Assembly: GCF_900519355.1 (NCBI RefSeq)
Contig: NZ_ULHE01000005.1
Span: 124,001 to 188,000 of the forward strand
Direction of reading: 5' to 3'
DNA: 64,000 nt
Source: Corynebacterium lactis
Lineage (GTDB): Bacteria > Actinomycetota > Actinomycetes > Mycobacteriales > Mycobacteriaceae
This document shows, in pieces, positions 53,848 through 62,071 of the stretch (within the stretch, counting starts at the first letter, position 1; each line of letters opens with the position of its first letter). The notes beneath the pieces are model-generated. The model had not been told where the DNA came from. It did not search any database and was given only the letters and a program-made list of their open reading frames with translations. The translations under genes were made by a program, and so were the position numbers.

Positions 53848-56712
53848 GTGAAGCACGACAGCGAAGACAAGATCGACAATGCCCACGACGACAGTGGTGA
53901 CGCAGCAGCCCGGGCAGCCACGAAGGTCGCCCCACAGACCGGCACACAGGACGGTGTAGAGGATAGGGACCTCCTCTGGGAGGACATACGCCACCTTGGG
54001 CGCATCCTCGGCCAGGTCATCCGGGAGCAGGAAGGCGAAGAGGTCTTCAACCTTGTGGAAAACGCTCGCCGGGCCGCGTTTAACCTACACCGCGGAACGG
54101 GAAAGGTAGAGGAGTTGACCGACCTCTTCCGGGATATCGACCCGGAGGAAGCCAACCCGGTCATCCGTGCGTTTACCCACTTCGCCCTCCTTGCAAACCT
54201 CGCGGAGGATCTCCACGAGGAGCTCGGCATCGAGGAACGACTCGACGCCGGGGAACCTCCGGCGGATTCGACGCTCGAGGCCACCTGGACGAAACTCCGC
54301 TCCGCCGGAGTTTCTCAGTTCCAGTTGCGCGAGTTGATGGAGAACATCGAGGTCGTCCCGGTTCTGACAGCTCACCCGACGGAGACCCGACGCCGGACCG
54401 TCTTCGACGTCCAAAAGCACATCACGCAGGCAATGCGTCGACGCCACGAGATCATCGCGGCCCCGGTGAATGCGCGCACGGCCCAGAAGCTGGCAGAGAT
54501 CGACGCCGATATCCGTCGTCGCATCCTGACCCTCTGGCAGACGGCGCTGATCCGAATGAATCGCCCGGATATCAGGGACGAAGTCGAGGTCGGCCTGCGC
54601 TACTACCAGCTCTCGCTGCTGGAGGCGGTGCCACGCCTGAACCGCGACGTCGTCAAGCACGTGCGGGAATTGGGTGGCGCGAAGCTGCCCGCGCGGCCCA
54701 CAATTCGGATGGGTTCCTGGATTGGCGGCGACCACGACGGCAACCCGTTCGTGACGGAGGAAACCCTGCGTTACGCGTCCGACAGGGCGGCGGGTACGAT
54801 TCTTCGCCACTACCTGGCGCAGCTCCACCTGCTCGAGCGGGAGTTGAGCCTGAGCGACCGCCTGACCAAGGTCACTGTCGACCTGGTTTCGCTGGCGAGC
54901 CGGGGCAACAACGATGTCCCTAACCGCGCCGACGAGCCCTACCGCCGCGCCGTCCACGGCATTCGCGGGCGCGTGGCGGCCACCGCGATTTCGCTGTTCG
55001 GCCACTCGGTGATCGAGGGAAAGTGGGAGGACTTCGCCCCCTACGACAGCGCCGACGAGCTATTGCAGGACCTGTCGGTCGTTGACTCCTCGCTGCGCGC
55101 GAGCCAGGACGACCTCATTGCGGACCACCGGCTTCGGGACCTCATCGCCGCCGTCGAGGTCTTCGGTTTTCACCTCTATTCCGTCGACATCCGCCAGAAT
55201 TCGGACAGCCACGAGGAGATCCTGACCGAGCTCTTCGCCGCGGCTGGCGTGACCGACAACTACGCAGCGCTGGGGGAGAACGCGAAGGTCGAGCTGCTGA
55301 CCAGGGAGCTGCAATCCTCGCGCCCGCTGATTCCCTCCCGCGCCGAGCTCTCGGAGCCTACCGCGCGCGAACTGGGCATCATGCGGGCCGCCGCCGAGTC
55401 CGTTCGCAAGTACGGCGATCAGGCGGTGCCTCACTGCATCATTTCGATGTGTACCTCGGTCTCCGACCTGATGGAGCCGATGATTCTGTTGAAGGAGGTC
55501 GGCCTCATCCGCCCGAGAGATGGCCGTCCGGAGGGAAGCATCGATATTATCCCGCTCTTCGAGACCATCGAGGACCTCCAGGCCGGCGCGGACGTCCTCA
55601 AGGCCGCCTGGGCCATCCCCGCCTACCGCGCGTATGTATCTTCGCGCGGGGACCTGCAAGAGGTCATGCTCGGGTACTCCGACTCGAACAAGGACGGCGG
55701 CTACTTCGCCGCCAACTGGGCGCTTTACGACGCAGAGCTCGCGATCGTGGCAGCGGCCCGGGATGCCGGCATGCGCCTGCGCCTCTTCCACGGCAGGGGA
55801 GGCACCGTCGGCCGCGGTGGTGGGCCGTCCTACGATGCGATCCTTGCGCAGCCCTCCGGCGCCGTCCAGGGGTCCGTGCGCATCACGGAGCAGGGAGAAA
55901 TCATCTCGGCGAAGTACGGCCACCCGGCATCGGCCCGCCGCAACCTGGCGGCGCTCGTGTCTGCGACGATTGAGTCGACGCTGCTCGACGTTGAGGGCCT
56001 CGACGACCCCGCCCGCGCAAACCAGATCATGTCCGAGATCTCGGACCTGTCGCGTACGGCGTACTCCGCCCTCATGCACGACGACCCCGGATTCATCGAA
56101 TTTTTCAAGTCTTCCACGCCGGTGGATGAGATTGGAAGCCTGAACATCGGCTCGCGCCCGACGTCGCGCAAGCAGACCAAGACGATATCCGACCTGCGCG
56201 CCATTCCCTGGGTCCTGTCCTGGTCGCAGCAGCGCTCCATGGTGCCGGGCTGGTTTGGCGTCGGAACCGCGCTGAAGGAGTGGATCGGCGAGGACGCGGA
56301 CGGTTCCAGGCTGCGGGAGCTGCGCGCATTGAATCAGGACTGGCCGTTCTTCAACTCGGTGCTGTCCAACATGGCGCAGGTCATGTCGAAGGCAGACATG
56401 AACCTGGCCAGGGCTTACGCGCATCTGTGCCGCGATAAGGAGGAGGGCGAGCGGATCTACACGATCATCCGCGACGAGTTCGACCTGACGCGGGAGATGT
56501 TCCTGAAGGTCACCGGCTACGGGACCCTTCTCGACGACAACCCGCTGCTGCGACGCTCCGTAGACATGCGCTTCCCGTACCTGATGCCGCTGAACATCAT
56601 CCAGCTGGAGATGCTGCGACGCTTCCGCGCCGGCGACAACAGGGACAAGGTCCGGCGGGGAATCCAGTTGACGATGAACGGCCTTGCCACCGCGCTGCGC
56701 AATTCCGGTTAG
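53848..56712 (+). CDS. ppc: Phosphoenolpyruvate carboxylase
   Basis: Carboxylates PEP to oxaloacetate, the main anaplerotic enzyme in corynebacteria. It is 954 residues. The catalytic motifs are VLTAHPTETRRRTVFD near residue 175, GYSDSNKDGGYFAANW near 608 and FHGRGGTVGRGGGPSYDAI near 647, ending in RRGIQLTMNGLATALRNSG. The N-terminus has about 38 extra acidic residues before the family start at LLWEDIRHLGRILG; an AAGGAGGA 8 nt before the GTG at 53848 supports the long form. It has its own transcript after the tpiA terminator, possibly with secG. Confidence 0.97.
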   Translation: MKHDSEDKIDNAHDDSGDAAARAATKVAPQTGTQDGVEDRDLLWEDIRHLGRILGQVIREQEGEEVFNLVENARRAAFNLHRGTGKVEELTDLFRDIDPEEANPVIRAFTHFALLANLAEDLHEELGIEERLDAGEPPADSTLEATWTKLRSAGVSQFQLRELMENIEVVPVLTAHPTETRRRTVFDVQKHITQAMRRRHEIIAAPVNARTAQKLAEIDADIRRRILTLWQTALIRMNRPDIRDEVEVGLRYYQLSLLEAVPRLNRDVVKHVRELGGAKLPARPTIRMGSWIGGDHDGNPFVTEETLRYASDRAAGTILRHYLAQLHLLERELSLSDRLTKVTVDLVSLASRGNNDVPNRADEPYRRAVHGIRGRVAATAISLFGHSVIEGKWEDFAPYDSADELLQDLSVVDSSLRASQDDLIADHRLRDLIAAVEVFGFHLYSVDIRQNSDSHEEILTELFAAAGVTDNYAALGENAKVELLTRELQSSRPLIPSRAELSEPTARELGIMRAAAESVRKYGDQAVPHCIISMCTSVSDLMEPMILLKEVGLIRPRDGRPEGSIDIIPLFETIEDLQAGADVLKAAWAIPAYRAYVSSRGDLQEVMLGYSDSNKDGGYFAANWALYDAELAIVAAARDAGMRLRLFHGRGGTVGRGGGPSYDAILAQPSGAVQGSVRITEQGEIISAKYGHPASARRNLAALVSATIESTLLDVEGLDDPARANQIMSEISDLSRTAYSALMHDDPGFIEFFKSSTPVDEIGSLNIGSRPTSRKQTKTISDLRAIPWVLSWSQQRSMVPGWFGVGTALKEWIGEDADGSRLRELRALNQDWPFFNSVLSNMAQVMSKADMNLARAYAHLCRDKEEGERIYTIIRDEFDLTREMFLKVTGYGTLLDDNPLLRRSVDMRFPYLMPLNIIQLEMLRRFRAGDNRDKVRRGIQLTMNGLATALRNSG

Positions 56713-56884
56713 GAACCCCGTGGCGCCTGCGCCGTCGTCAAGCAGAGGCGGCGTGGGTCCTGCGCCACGCGGTCACCGCGGCGATACGCGCGAGCCCGGC
56801 AGGGTAAGCTAGGCTAGGTTGTTGTCTCTTTTGGGCGCCTGCCGCGAAAGGGAATTCAAGCAGTATTCGAAAAGGAAGTTCACC

Positions 56885-57121
56885 GTGTACCTCGCCATTC
56901 AGATTGTCCTGGTCATCACATCGATTCTGATGGCGCTGTTCATCCTGCTGCACAAGGGCAAGGGTGGCGGACTCTCCAGCCTCTTCGGCGGCGGTATGCA
57001 GTCCAACCTGTCCGGCTCCACGGTGGTGGAGAAGAACCTGGACCGGGTCACGATTGTCACGGTCATCATCTGGCTGCTGTGCATCGTGCTGCTGCTGCTG
57101 TTCAAGACTTTCGGCTGGTAG
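56885..57121 (+). CDS. secG: Preprotein translocase subunit SecG
   Basis: A 78-residue subunit of the SecYEG channel with two membrane segments (about residues 1-22 and 52-74) joined by a Gly-rich loop (GKGGGLSSLFGGGMQSNLSG), typical of SecG. The start is GTG at 56885 with AAAAGGAAG upstream; the frame is open back to 56819 but that extension is polar and unlike the family. It is the last plus-strand gene before the minus-strand pentose-phosphate operon. Confidence 0.94.
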   Translation: MYLAIQIVLVITSILMALFILLHKGKGGGLSSLFGGGMQSNLSGSTVVEKNLDRVTIVTVIIWLLCIVLLLLFKTFGW

Positions 57122-57199
57122 GAAGCGAAATCCACAGGCCAGCACAGGAGCGGATAACTGCCGCCTGGCTGCGGCTAGCCTGCTCATAGGCAAACGAAT

Positions 57200-57233
57200 A
57201 ACCCGGCTACCCACGAGATGTGGGGGCCGGGTT
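57200..57233. terminator. Bidirectional terminator between secG and pgl
   Basis: The outer 7-bp stem AACCCGG/CCGGGTT (57200-57206 with 57227-57233) continues through an interrupted inner stem (57210-57214 with 57220-57224) to a 5-nt loop. It lies between two convergent genes. Confidence 0.8.
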
Positions 57234-57274
57234 TCGTCGTGCTGTGGCGGCTACTTACTCCGCTATGTGGGCGC

Positions 57275-58066
57275 TTAGAGTTCGGCGGCTGCCGCGTCGT
57301 CGACGAAGACGAGCGTTTCCTCGCGCCCCCTCACGCCTGCCGACGGCCATTGCTGCGGATCCGCGGCGCGGCTGATGGCACCCACGGCCTCGGCCTTCTC
57401 AGGCCCCGTCACCAGCAGCCAGACCGCGGTCGAGCGAGCGATGGCGGGCATGGTCAGGGTGATGCGCGTCGGCGGGGGCTTCGGGCAGTTGTGCACGTCC
57501 ACAACGTAGTGGTCCTTCTCTGCCAACGCCGGGCTGTGGGGGAAAATCGAGTTGATGTGTCCCTCTCCGCCCATGCCGAGGAGGTGCAGGTCGAAACCGT
57601 CCGGGGCGTGCTGCTCCAGGTAGCCTTCGTATTCGTCGGTTGCCTTGACTGTGCTCACCCCTTCACCGGCGGCTGCGAACTCGAAGATGTTCTCCTCGGG
57701 GACGCCGACGGGCCCGAGGAGGCGTTCGCGGGCGGCGCGAGCGTTGCGCTCATCGGAATCCCGAGCCACGAAGCGCTCGTCGCCGAAGAAGACGAGCACG
57801 CGGGACCAGTCGATCTTCCCGGAGTCCTCCGCCAGAGCGCTAAGCAGCGCCGTCCCGGCCCCGCCGCCGGTCAGCACGACACGCACGAAGCCGTCATCGG
57901 TGACCGCTGCGGCACCGTTGCCGTCGCTTGCCGTGCCTTGGAGCTGCTCGATTTGCGACACGAACCGCGCCCGGGCAGCCTCAACGACCGAACCTTGGTC
58001 CGCAAAGCGCTCGAAGCTCGGAAAATTCGGCGCTGTTGTGCCAGTATTTGTCTCTACATTGCTCAC
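57275..58066 (-). CDS. pgl: 6-phosphogluconolactonase
   Basis: Hydrolyses 6-phosphogluconolactone, the step after Zwf. It is 263 residues of the NagB/DevB fold, with VRVVLTGGGAGTALLSALAE, LVFFGDERFVARDSDERNAR, LLGMGGEGHINSIFPHSPAL and TLTMPAIARS. The start is the GTG at 58066, which overlaps the opcA stop by 4 nt (58063-58066); the longer open frame upstream overlaps opcA and is spurious. It is the last gene of the operon tkt-tal-zwf-opcA-pgl. Confidence 0.94.
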   Translation of the reverse strand: MSNVETNTGTTAPNFPSFERFADQGSVVEAARARFVSQIEQLQGTASDGNGAAAVTDDGFVRVVLTGGGAGTALLSALAEDSGKIDWSRVLVFFGDERFVARDSDERNARAARERLLGPVGVPEENIFEFAAAGEGVSTVKATDEYEGYLEQHAPDGFDLHLLGMGGEGHINSIFPHSPALAEKDHYVVDVHNCPKPPPTRITLTMPAIARSTAVWLLVTGPEKAEAVGAISRAADPQQWPSAGVRGREETLVFVDDAAAAEL

Positions 58067-59076
58067 TTGGCCGACACCCCCGGCTCGGCCTCGAAGCCGA
58101 ACGTGGCGCTCGTCTCTTTCGCGCCAACGGTGCGGATGCGACTCAGGCCACGCAGCGAACGCCCGTAGGCCACGTCCGGGTCGAGGTGGCGAAGCTCCTC
58201 CGCCAGGCACTCGGACCGAGAGGGGCGGGCCAGGGCCACCTTGAACGGTGGCTTCTCGCCGTTGGTGACGACGGCCGTGGTCGCGCTCTCGACGTCGATC
58301 CTCAGCGTCGTGCCGTCGGCACGCTCGAAGGCGACCGCGGTGACCGGGGGCTTCGGCCTGCCCTTTGCGTCCAGAGGGATCTTCGCCTCGCCTGTCGACG
58401 CGCGGTTGACCGGAACGCCGAGGCGATCGGCGAGCCACCCGGCCGCGACCTCGACGGACGGGGATTCCGCCGGGCCGGAGATAGTGACCGAGGTGACGGG
58501 CTCGTGTGGGGACAGGTCGAAGGCGGAAGCCAAAACCCCGCGCCAGCTGGTGATCCGCGACCAGCACAGGTCCGAGTCGCCCGGGGTGTAGCCGGTGCGG
58601 CGCATGTAGACCGCGTTGTCGTGCGGGTCCGCCAGCGAATCCGTAATGCGCCGCTGCGCGATCCGGCCGATCGGTGTGGCCGCCGGGACCTGCGGGGCCT
58701 CCGAGGGCCACCAGGCCACGACCGGGGTGTCCGGCAGGAGCAGGGGAGTCACCACGGAGCTCGGGTGCTGCCCGACCTCACCCGCCATGTGCATGACGAC
58801 GATCTCGGCGGCCCCGGCGTCGCCGCCCAGGCGCAGTTCTGCGTCGAGTCGGTTATCCAGGCGGGGATCGCCAGAGACCAGCACGAGGACGCGAGAGGGG
58901 TGCTCCCGGGAAACGGAGTTGACAGTGTCAATGATGGACTCGAGGTCGTCGTTGCTCTTGGCCAGGACGATGAGGGTCAGGACGCGACCCGTCGTGACGA
59001 TGCCACCTTGTTCGCGCAGCGTCACAAGCTGGCGCGCGATGCTGCCAGTATCCGTATCCGGCAAGTTAACAATCAT
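58063..59076 (-). CDS. opcA: Glucose-6-phosphate dehydrogenase assembly protein OpcA
   Basis: A 337-residue protein required for full Zwf activity in cyanobacteria and actinobacteria. It begins MIVNLPDTDTGSIARQLVTL and contains TPLLLPDTPVVAWWPSEAP and ITDSLADPHDN, typical of the family. It lies 36 nt after zwf and overlaps pgl by 4 nt. Its presence beside zwf is a strong actinobacterial marker. Confidence 0.95.
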   Translation of the reverse strand: MIVNLPDTDTGSIARQLVTLREQGGIVTTGRVLTLIVLAKSNDDLESIIDTVNSVSREHPSRVLVLVSGDPRLDNRLDAELRLGGDAGAAEIVVMHMAGEVGQHPSSVVTPLLLPDTPVVAWWPSEAPQVPAATPIGRIAQRRITDSLADPHDNAVYMRRTGYTPGDSDLCWSRITSWRGVLASAFDLSPHEPVTSVTISGPAESPSVEVAAGWLADRLGVPVNRASTGEAKIPLDAKGRPKPPVTAVAFERADGTTLRIDVESATTAVVTNGEKPPFKVALARPSRSECLAEELRHLDPDVAYGRSLRGLSRIRTVGAKETSATFGFEAEPGVSAK

Positions 59077-59112
59077 GGAAATGCTCTCTTCTTCTTTGAT
59101 CCGGATCCGGTT

Positions 59113-60705
59113 TTAGGGGCGACGCCAGGCTCGGCTGTCGCGCTCAAGCATCTGATCGGCGGATTCAGGGCCCCAGGTACCAGCGGCGTACTCATCGGGG
59201 CGGCCGCGCTTGGCCCAGTACTCGATGATCGGGTCGAGAATCTTCCACGACACCTCGACCTCCTCGTTGGTGGGGAACAAGCTCGCCTCGTCGAGAAGCG
59301 CATCCAGGATGAGTCGCTCGTAGGCCTCCGGCGACTGCTCCGTGAAGACCTCAGAGTAGGAGAAGTCCATGTTGACGTCGCGGACCTCCATCGCTGAGCC
59401 CGGGACCTTCGATCCGAAGCGCATGAGCACACCCTCGTCCGGCTGCACGCGAATGACCATCGCGTTTTGGCCGAGAGCGGTAGTCATGGTCTCGGCGAAG
59501 GGCAGGTGCGGGGCCGACTTGAAGACCAGCGCGATCTCCGTGACGCGACGGCCCAGTCGCTTGCCCGTGCGCAGGTAGAAGGGAACACCCGCCCAGCGAC
59601 GGGAGTTGATCTGCAGGGTGCAGGCGGCGTAGGTCTCGGTGGTCGACTCGGGGTCGAAGCCCTCCTCCTCGCGCAGGCCCGGCACGTAATTGCTGCCCTG
59701 CCACCCGGCGGCGTACTGGCCACGGGCGGTCGACTTCGACAGAGGTCGGACCGGCTCGCAGGCCCTCAGCACCTTGATCTTCTCCGCCTGGAGCTCCTCC
59801 GGGGTAAACGCCACGGGTTCCTCCATCGCGACCAGCGCCAGGAGCTGCAGCAGGTGGTTCTGGATGACGTCGCGAGCGGCGCCGATGCCGTCGTAGTAGC
59901 CCGCGCGTCCGCCAAGCCCGATGTCCTCGGCCATGGTGATCTGGACATGGTCGACGTAGTGGGAGTTCCACAGGGGATCGAAGAGCTGGTTGGCAAAGCG
60001 CATCGCCAGGATGTTCTGCACGGTCTCCTTGCCCAGGTAGTGGTCGATGCGGAACACCGACTTCTCCGGGAATACCGAGTTGACGATGCGGTTTAGCTCC
60101 TTGGCCGAGGCCAGGTCGTGACCGAAGGGCTTCTCGATGATGACGCGGCGCCAATTGTCCTCCCCAGCCTGGGCCAAACCGGCCCGATCGAGCTGGTGGC
60201 ACACGTCGGGGAAGTTGTCCGGCGGAATGGACAGGTAGTAGGCCCAGTTGCTCGCGGTGCCGCGGGAAGAGTCGAGCTCGTCGAGCTTGGCAGCGAGCCT
60301 GTCGAATGCGTCATCGTCGACGAAGGTGCCCGTGACGAAGTGGATACCCTCGGCCAGGCGGTTCCACACGCTCTCGCGGAAATCCGTGCGCGCTCCGCTC
60401 TCGACCGCCTTCCGGACGTAGTCCTCGAACTCCTCCTTGCTCCATTCGCGTCGACCGTAGCCGACCAGCGCAAAGGAGGCGGGGAGCAGGCCGCGGTTGG
60501 CCAGATCATAGATAGCGGGGAGTAGCTTCTTGCGGGCTAGGTCGCCGGTCACGCCGAAGATGACCATACCGCCGGGGCCCGCGATTCGGGGCAGACGCTT
60601 GTCCTGCGTGTCCCGCAGCGGGTTAACAAAGGCCTCGTCCGCGTCGGTATTCGAACCGGGCTGGCCTGGGTGCTGATACTTCGCAAATGAGCTCACGGAG
60701 ACCAT
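59113..60705 (-). CDS. zwf: Glucose-6-phosphate 1-dehydrogenase
   Basis: Oxidises glucose 6-phosphate, making NADPH. It is 530 residues. The nucleotide-binding site is MVIFGVTGDLARKKLLPAIY, the substrate site RIDHYLGKETVQNILAMRF, with IIEKPFGHD before it. About 30 variable residues precede the core. The ATG at 60705 is used here; the GTG three codons later (60696) is an alternative. A very stable hairpin lies 16 nt upstream (60721-60755), between tal and zwf. Confidence 0.96.
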   Translation of the reverse strand: MVSVSSFAKYQHPGQPGSNTDADEAFVNPLRDTQDKRLPRIAGPGGMVIFGVTGDLARKKLLPAIYDLANRGLLPASFALVGYGRREWSKEEFEDYVRKAVESGARTDFRESVWNRLAEGIHFVTGTFVDDDAFDRLAAKLDELDSSRGTASNWAYYLSIPPDNFPDVCHQLDRAGLAQAGEDNWRRVIIEKPFGHDLASAKELNRIVNSVFPEKSVFRIDHYLGKETVQNILAMRFANQLFDPLWNSHYVDHVQITMAEDIGLGGRAGYYDGIGAARDVIQNHLLQLLALVAMEEPVAFTPEELQAEKIKVLRACEPVRPLSKSTARGQYAAGWQGSNYVPGLREEEGFDPESTTETYAACTLQINSRRWAGVPFYLRTGKRLGRRVTEIALVFKSAPHLPFAETMTTALGQNAMVIRVQPDEGVLMRFGSKVPGSAMEVRDVNMDFSYSEVFTEQSPEAYERLILDALLDEASLFPTNEEVEVSWKILDPIIEYWAKRGRPDEYAAGTWGPESADQMLERDSRAWRRP

Positions 60706-60720
60706 AATCTCATACGAATT

Positions 60721-60755
60721 GGGCCCGGCTCGGTATTTCTACCGGAGCCGGGCCC
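60721..60755 (-). terminator. Very stable hairpin between tal and zwf
   Basis: An 11-bp GC-rich stem (60721-60731 with 60745-60755), then a one-base bulge and 4 further pairs, and a 4-nt loop. There is no T-tract on either strand. It may be an attenuator or RNA-processing site that lowers zwf expression relative to tal-tkt. Confidence 0.6.
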
Positions 60756-60806
60756 ATAATCGCGGCGGACACCGAAGGTTAACGGCTAAAACCGCTCCTT
60801 CAACCG

Positions 60807-61922
60807 CTACTTCTTGAGCTGCGTCATCCGCTGCTCGATGGAGTCTAGAAGGCTATTCCAGGAGTCGACGAACTTTTCCACGCCTTCACTCTCGAGGACT
60901 GCGATGACGTCGGCCAGGTCGATGCCCGCCTCGGAGAGCTCTTCCAGCGTTGCGGTGGCAGCCGCGCCCTGGCCGCTGACGGCATCGACGACCTCGCCGC
61001 CGAAGTCCGCGGTCGCGCGCAGGGTCTTCTCCGGCATCGTGTTGACGGTCTGAGGAGCTGCCAGCTCCGTGACGTACAGGGTGGATGGGTACTCCGGATT
61101 CTTCACGCCGGTCGACGCCCAGAGCAGACGCTGCGGGTGCGCCCCCTTGTTCTCGAGCTGGGCCCAGCGGATGTTGGTCGGCGCAAAGGCCTCCTCGAAC
61201 TTGGCGTAGGCGGCACGGGCGTTCGCCAACCCCGCCTTGCCACGCAGTGCGAGGGCGTCGCCGCCCAGCGCTTCGAGCCGCTTATCAATCTCCGTATCGA
61301 CACGGGAGACGAACAGGGAGGCAACCGAGTGGATGTTCTCCAGATCCAGGCCGTTGTCCTTGGCGCGGTCGAGGCCCTCCATGAAGGCCTCGATGACCTG
61401 CTGGTAGCGCTCGACGGAGAAAATCAGCGTCACGTTGACCGAAATGCCCTCGGCGAGAGCAGCGGAGACGGCCGGCAGGGAAGCGTCGGTCGCCGGAATC
61501 TTGATCATCGCGTTGGGCTTGCCCACACGCTGCCAGAGCTCGCGGGCCTGGGCGATCGTCGCCTCGTAGTCATCGGCGTAGCGCGGGTCGACCTCGATGG
61601 AGACCCGGCCATCAACGCCGTCGGACGCCTCGTAGACGCCGCTGAACAAGTCGCAGGCGTCGCGCACGTCGTCGATAGCCATGGTGAAGACTGCCTCGGC
61701 CGGGCTTGCTCCTGCAGCGGTGAGCGACGCCAACTGCGCGTCGTAGTCCTCGCCGGAGGTCATGGCGGAGGAGAAGATAGCCGGGTTGGTGGTGACGCCG
61801 ACGACGCGCAGGTCGTCGATCAGATTCCTCAAATCGCCCGAGGTAAGACGCTGGCGCGACAAATCGTCGAGCCATGCGGAAGTTCCGACCTTCGCGAGTG
61901 CTTCCATCGTGGAGTTGGCCAT
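60807..61922 (-). CDS. tal: Transaldolase
   Basis: Transfers a dihydroxyacetone unit between pentose-phosphate sugars. It is 371 residues, the actinobacterial length. The signatures are [33 protein letters not shown] (Schiff-base Lys near residue 140) and [18 protein letters not shown], with [13 protein letters not shown] near the end. The start is at 61922 ([13 protein letters not shown]) with AAAGG upstream; the frame is open to 62006 without similarity. It follows tkt after 149 nt. Confidence 0.96.
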   Translation of the reverse strand: MANSTMEALAKVGTSAWLDDLSRQRLTSGDLRNLIDDLRVVGVTTNPAIFSSAMTSGEDYDAQLASLTAAGASPAEAVFTMAIDDVRDACDLFSGVYEASDGVDGRVSIEVDPRYADDYEATIAQARELWQRVGKPNAMIKIPATDASLPAVSAALAEGISVNVTLIFSVERYQQVIEAFMEGLDRAKDNGLDLENIHSVASLFVSRVDTEIDKRLEALGGDALALRGKAGLANARAAYAKFEEAFAPTNIRWAQLENKGAHPQRLLWASTGVKNPEYPSTLYVTELAAPQTVNTMPEKTLRATADFGGEVVDAVSGQGAAATATLEELSEAGIDLADVIAVLESEGVEKFVDSWNSLLDSIEQRMTQLKK

Positions 61923-62008
61923 AGTGTGTATCGCCTTTCTGTCTGTGGTCCGTCTGGATCTGTGATCTATATGGAAAGAAAAATTATGAAGGTGTAGAAA
62001 CACCATCG

Positions 62009-62039
62009 GCGTGGGAGTGATCGTTGATGACCCCCACGC
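62009..62039 (-). terminator. Terminator after tkt
   Basis: GCGTGGG (62009-62015) pairs with CCCACGC (62033-62039) around a 17-nt loop. A 5-bp hairpin with loop AGAA lies just beyond (61991-62004) and a T-run follows on the minus strand. It may only partly terminate, since tal is transcribed in the same direction. Confidence 0.55.
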
Positions 62040-62071
62040 GACGATGCTAAACCGCTATTTTGAAGTTCGCT

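Noticed and set aside
57928..59397. 489-codon plus-strand open frame opposite opcA and pgl
   Set aside because: Shadow of the minus-strand operon; composition typical of GC-skewed antisense frames.
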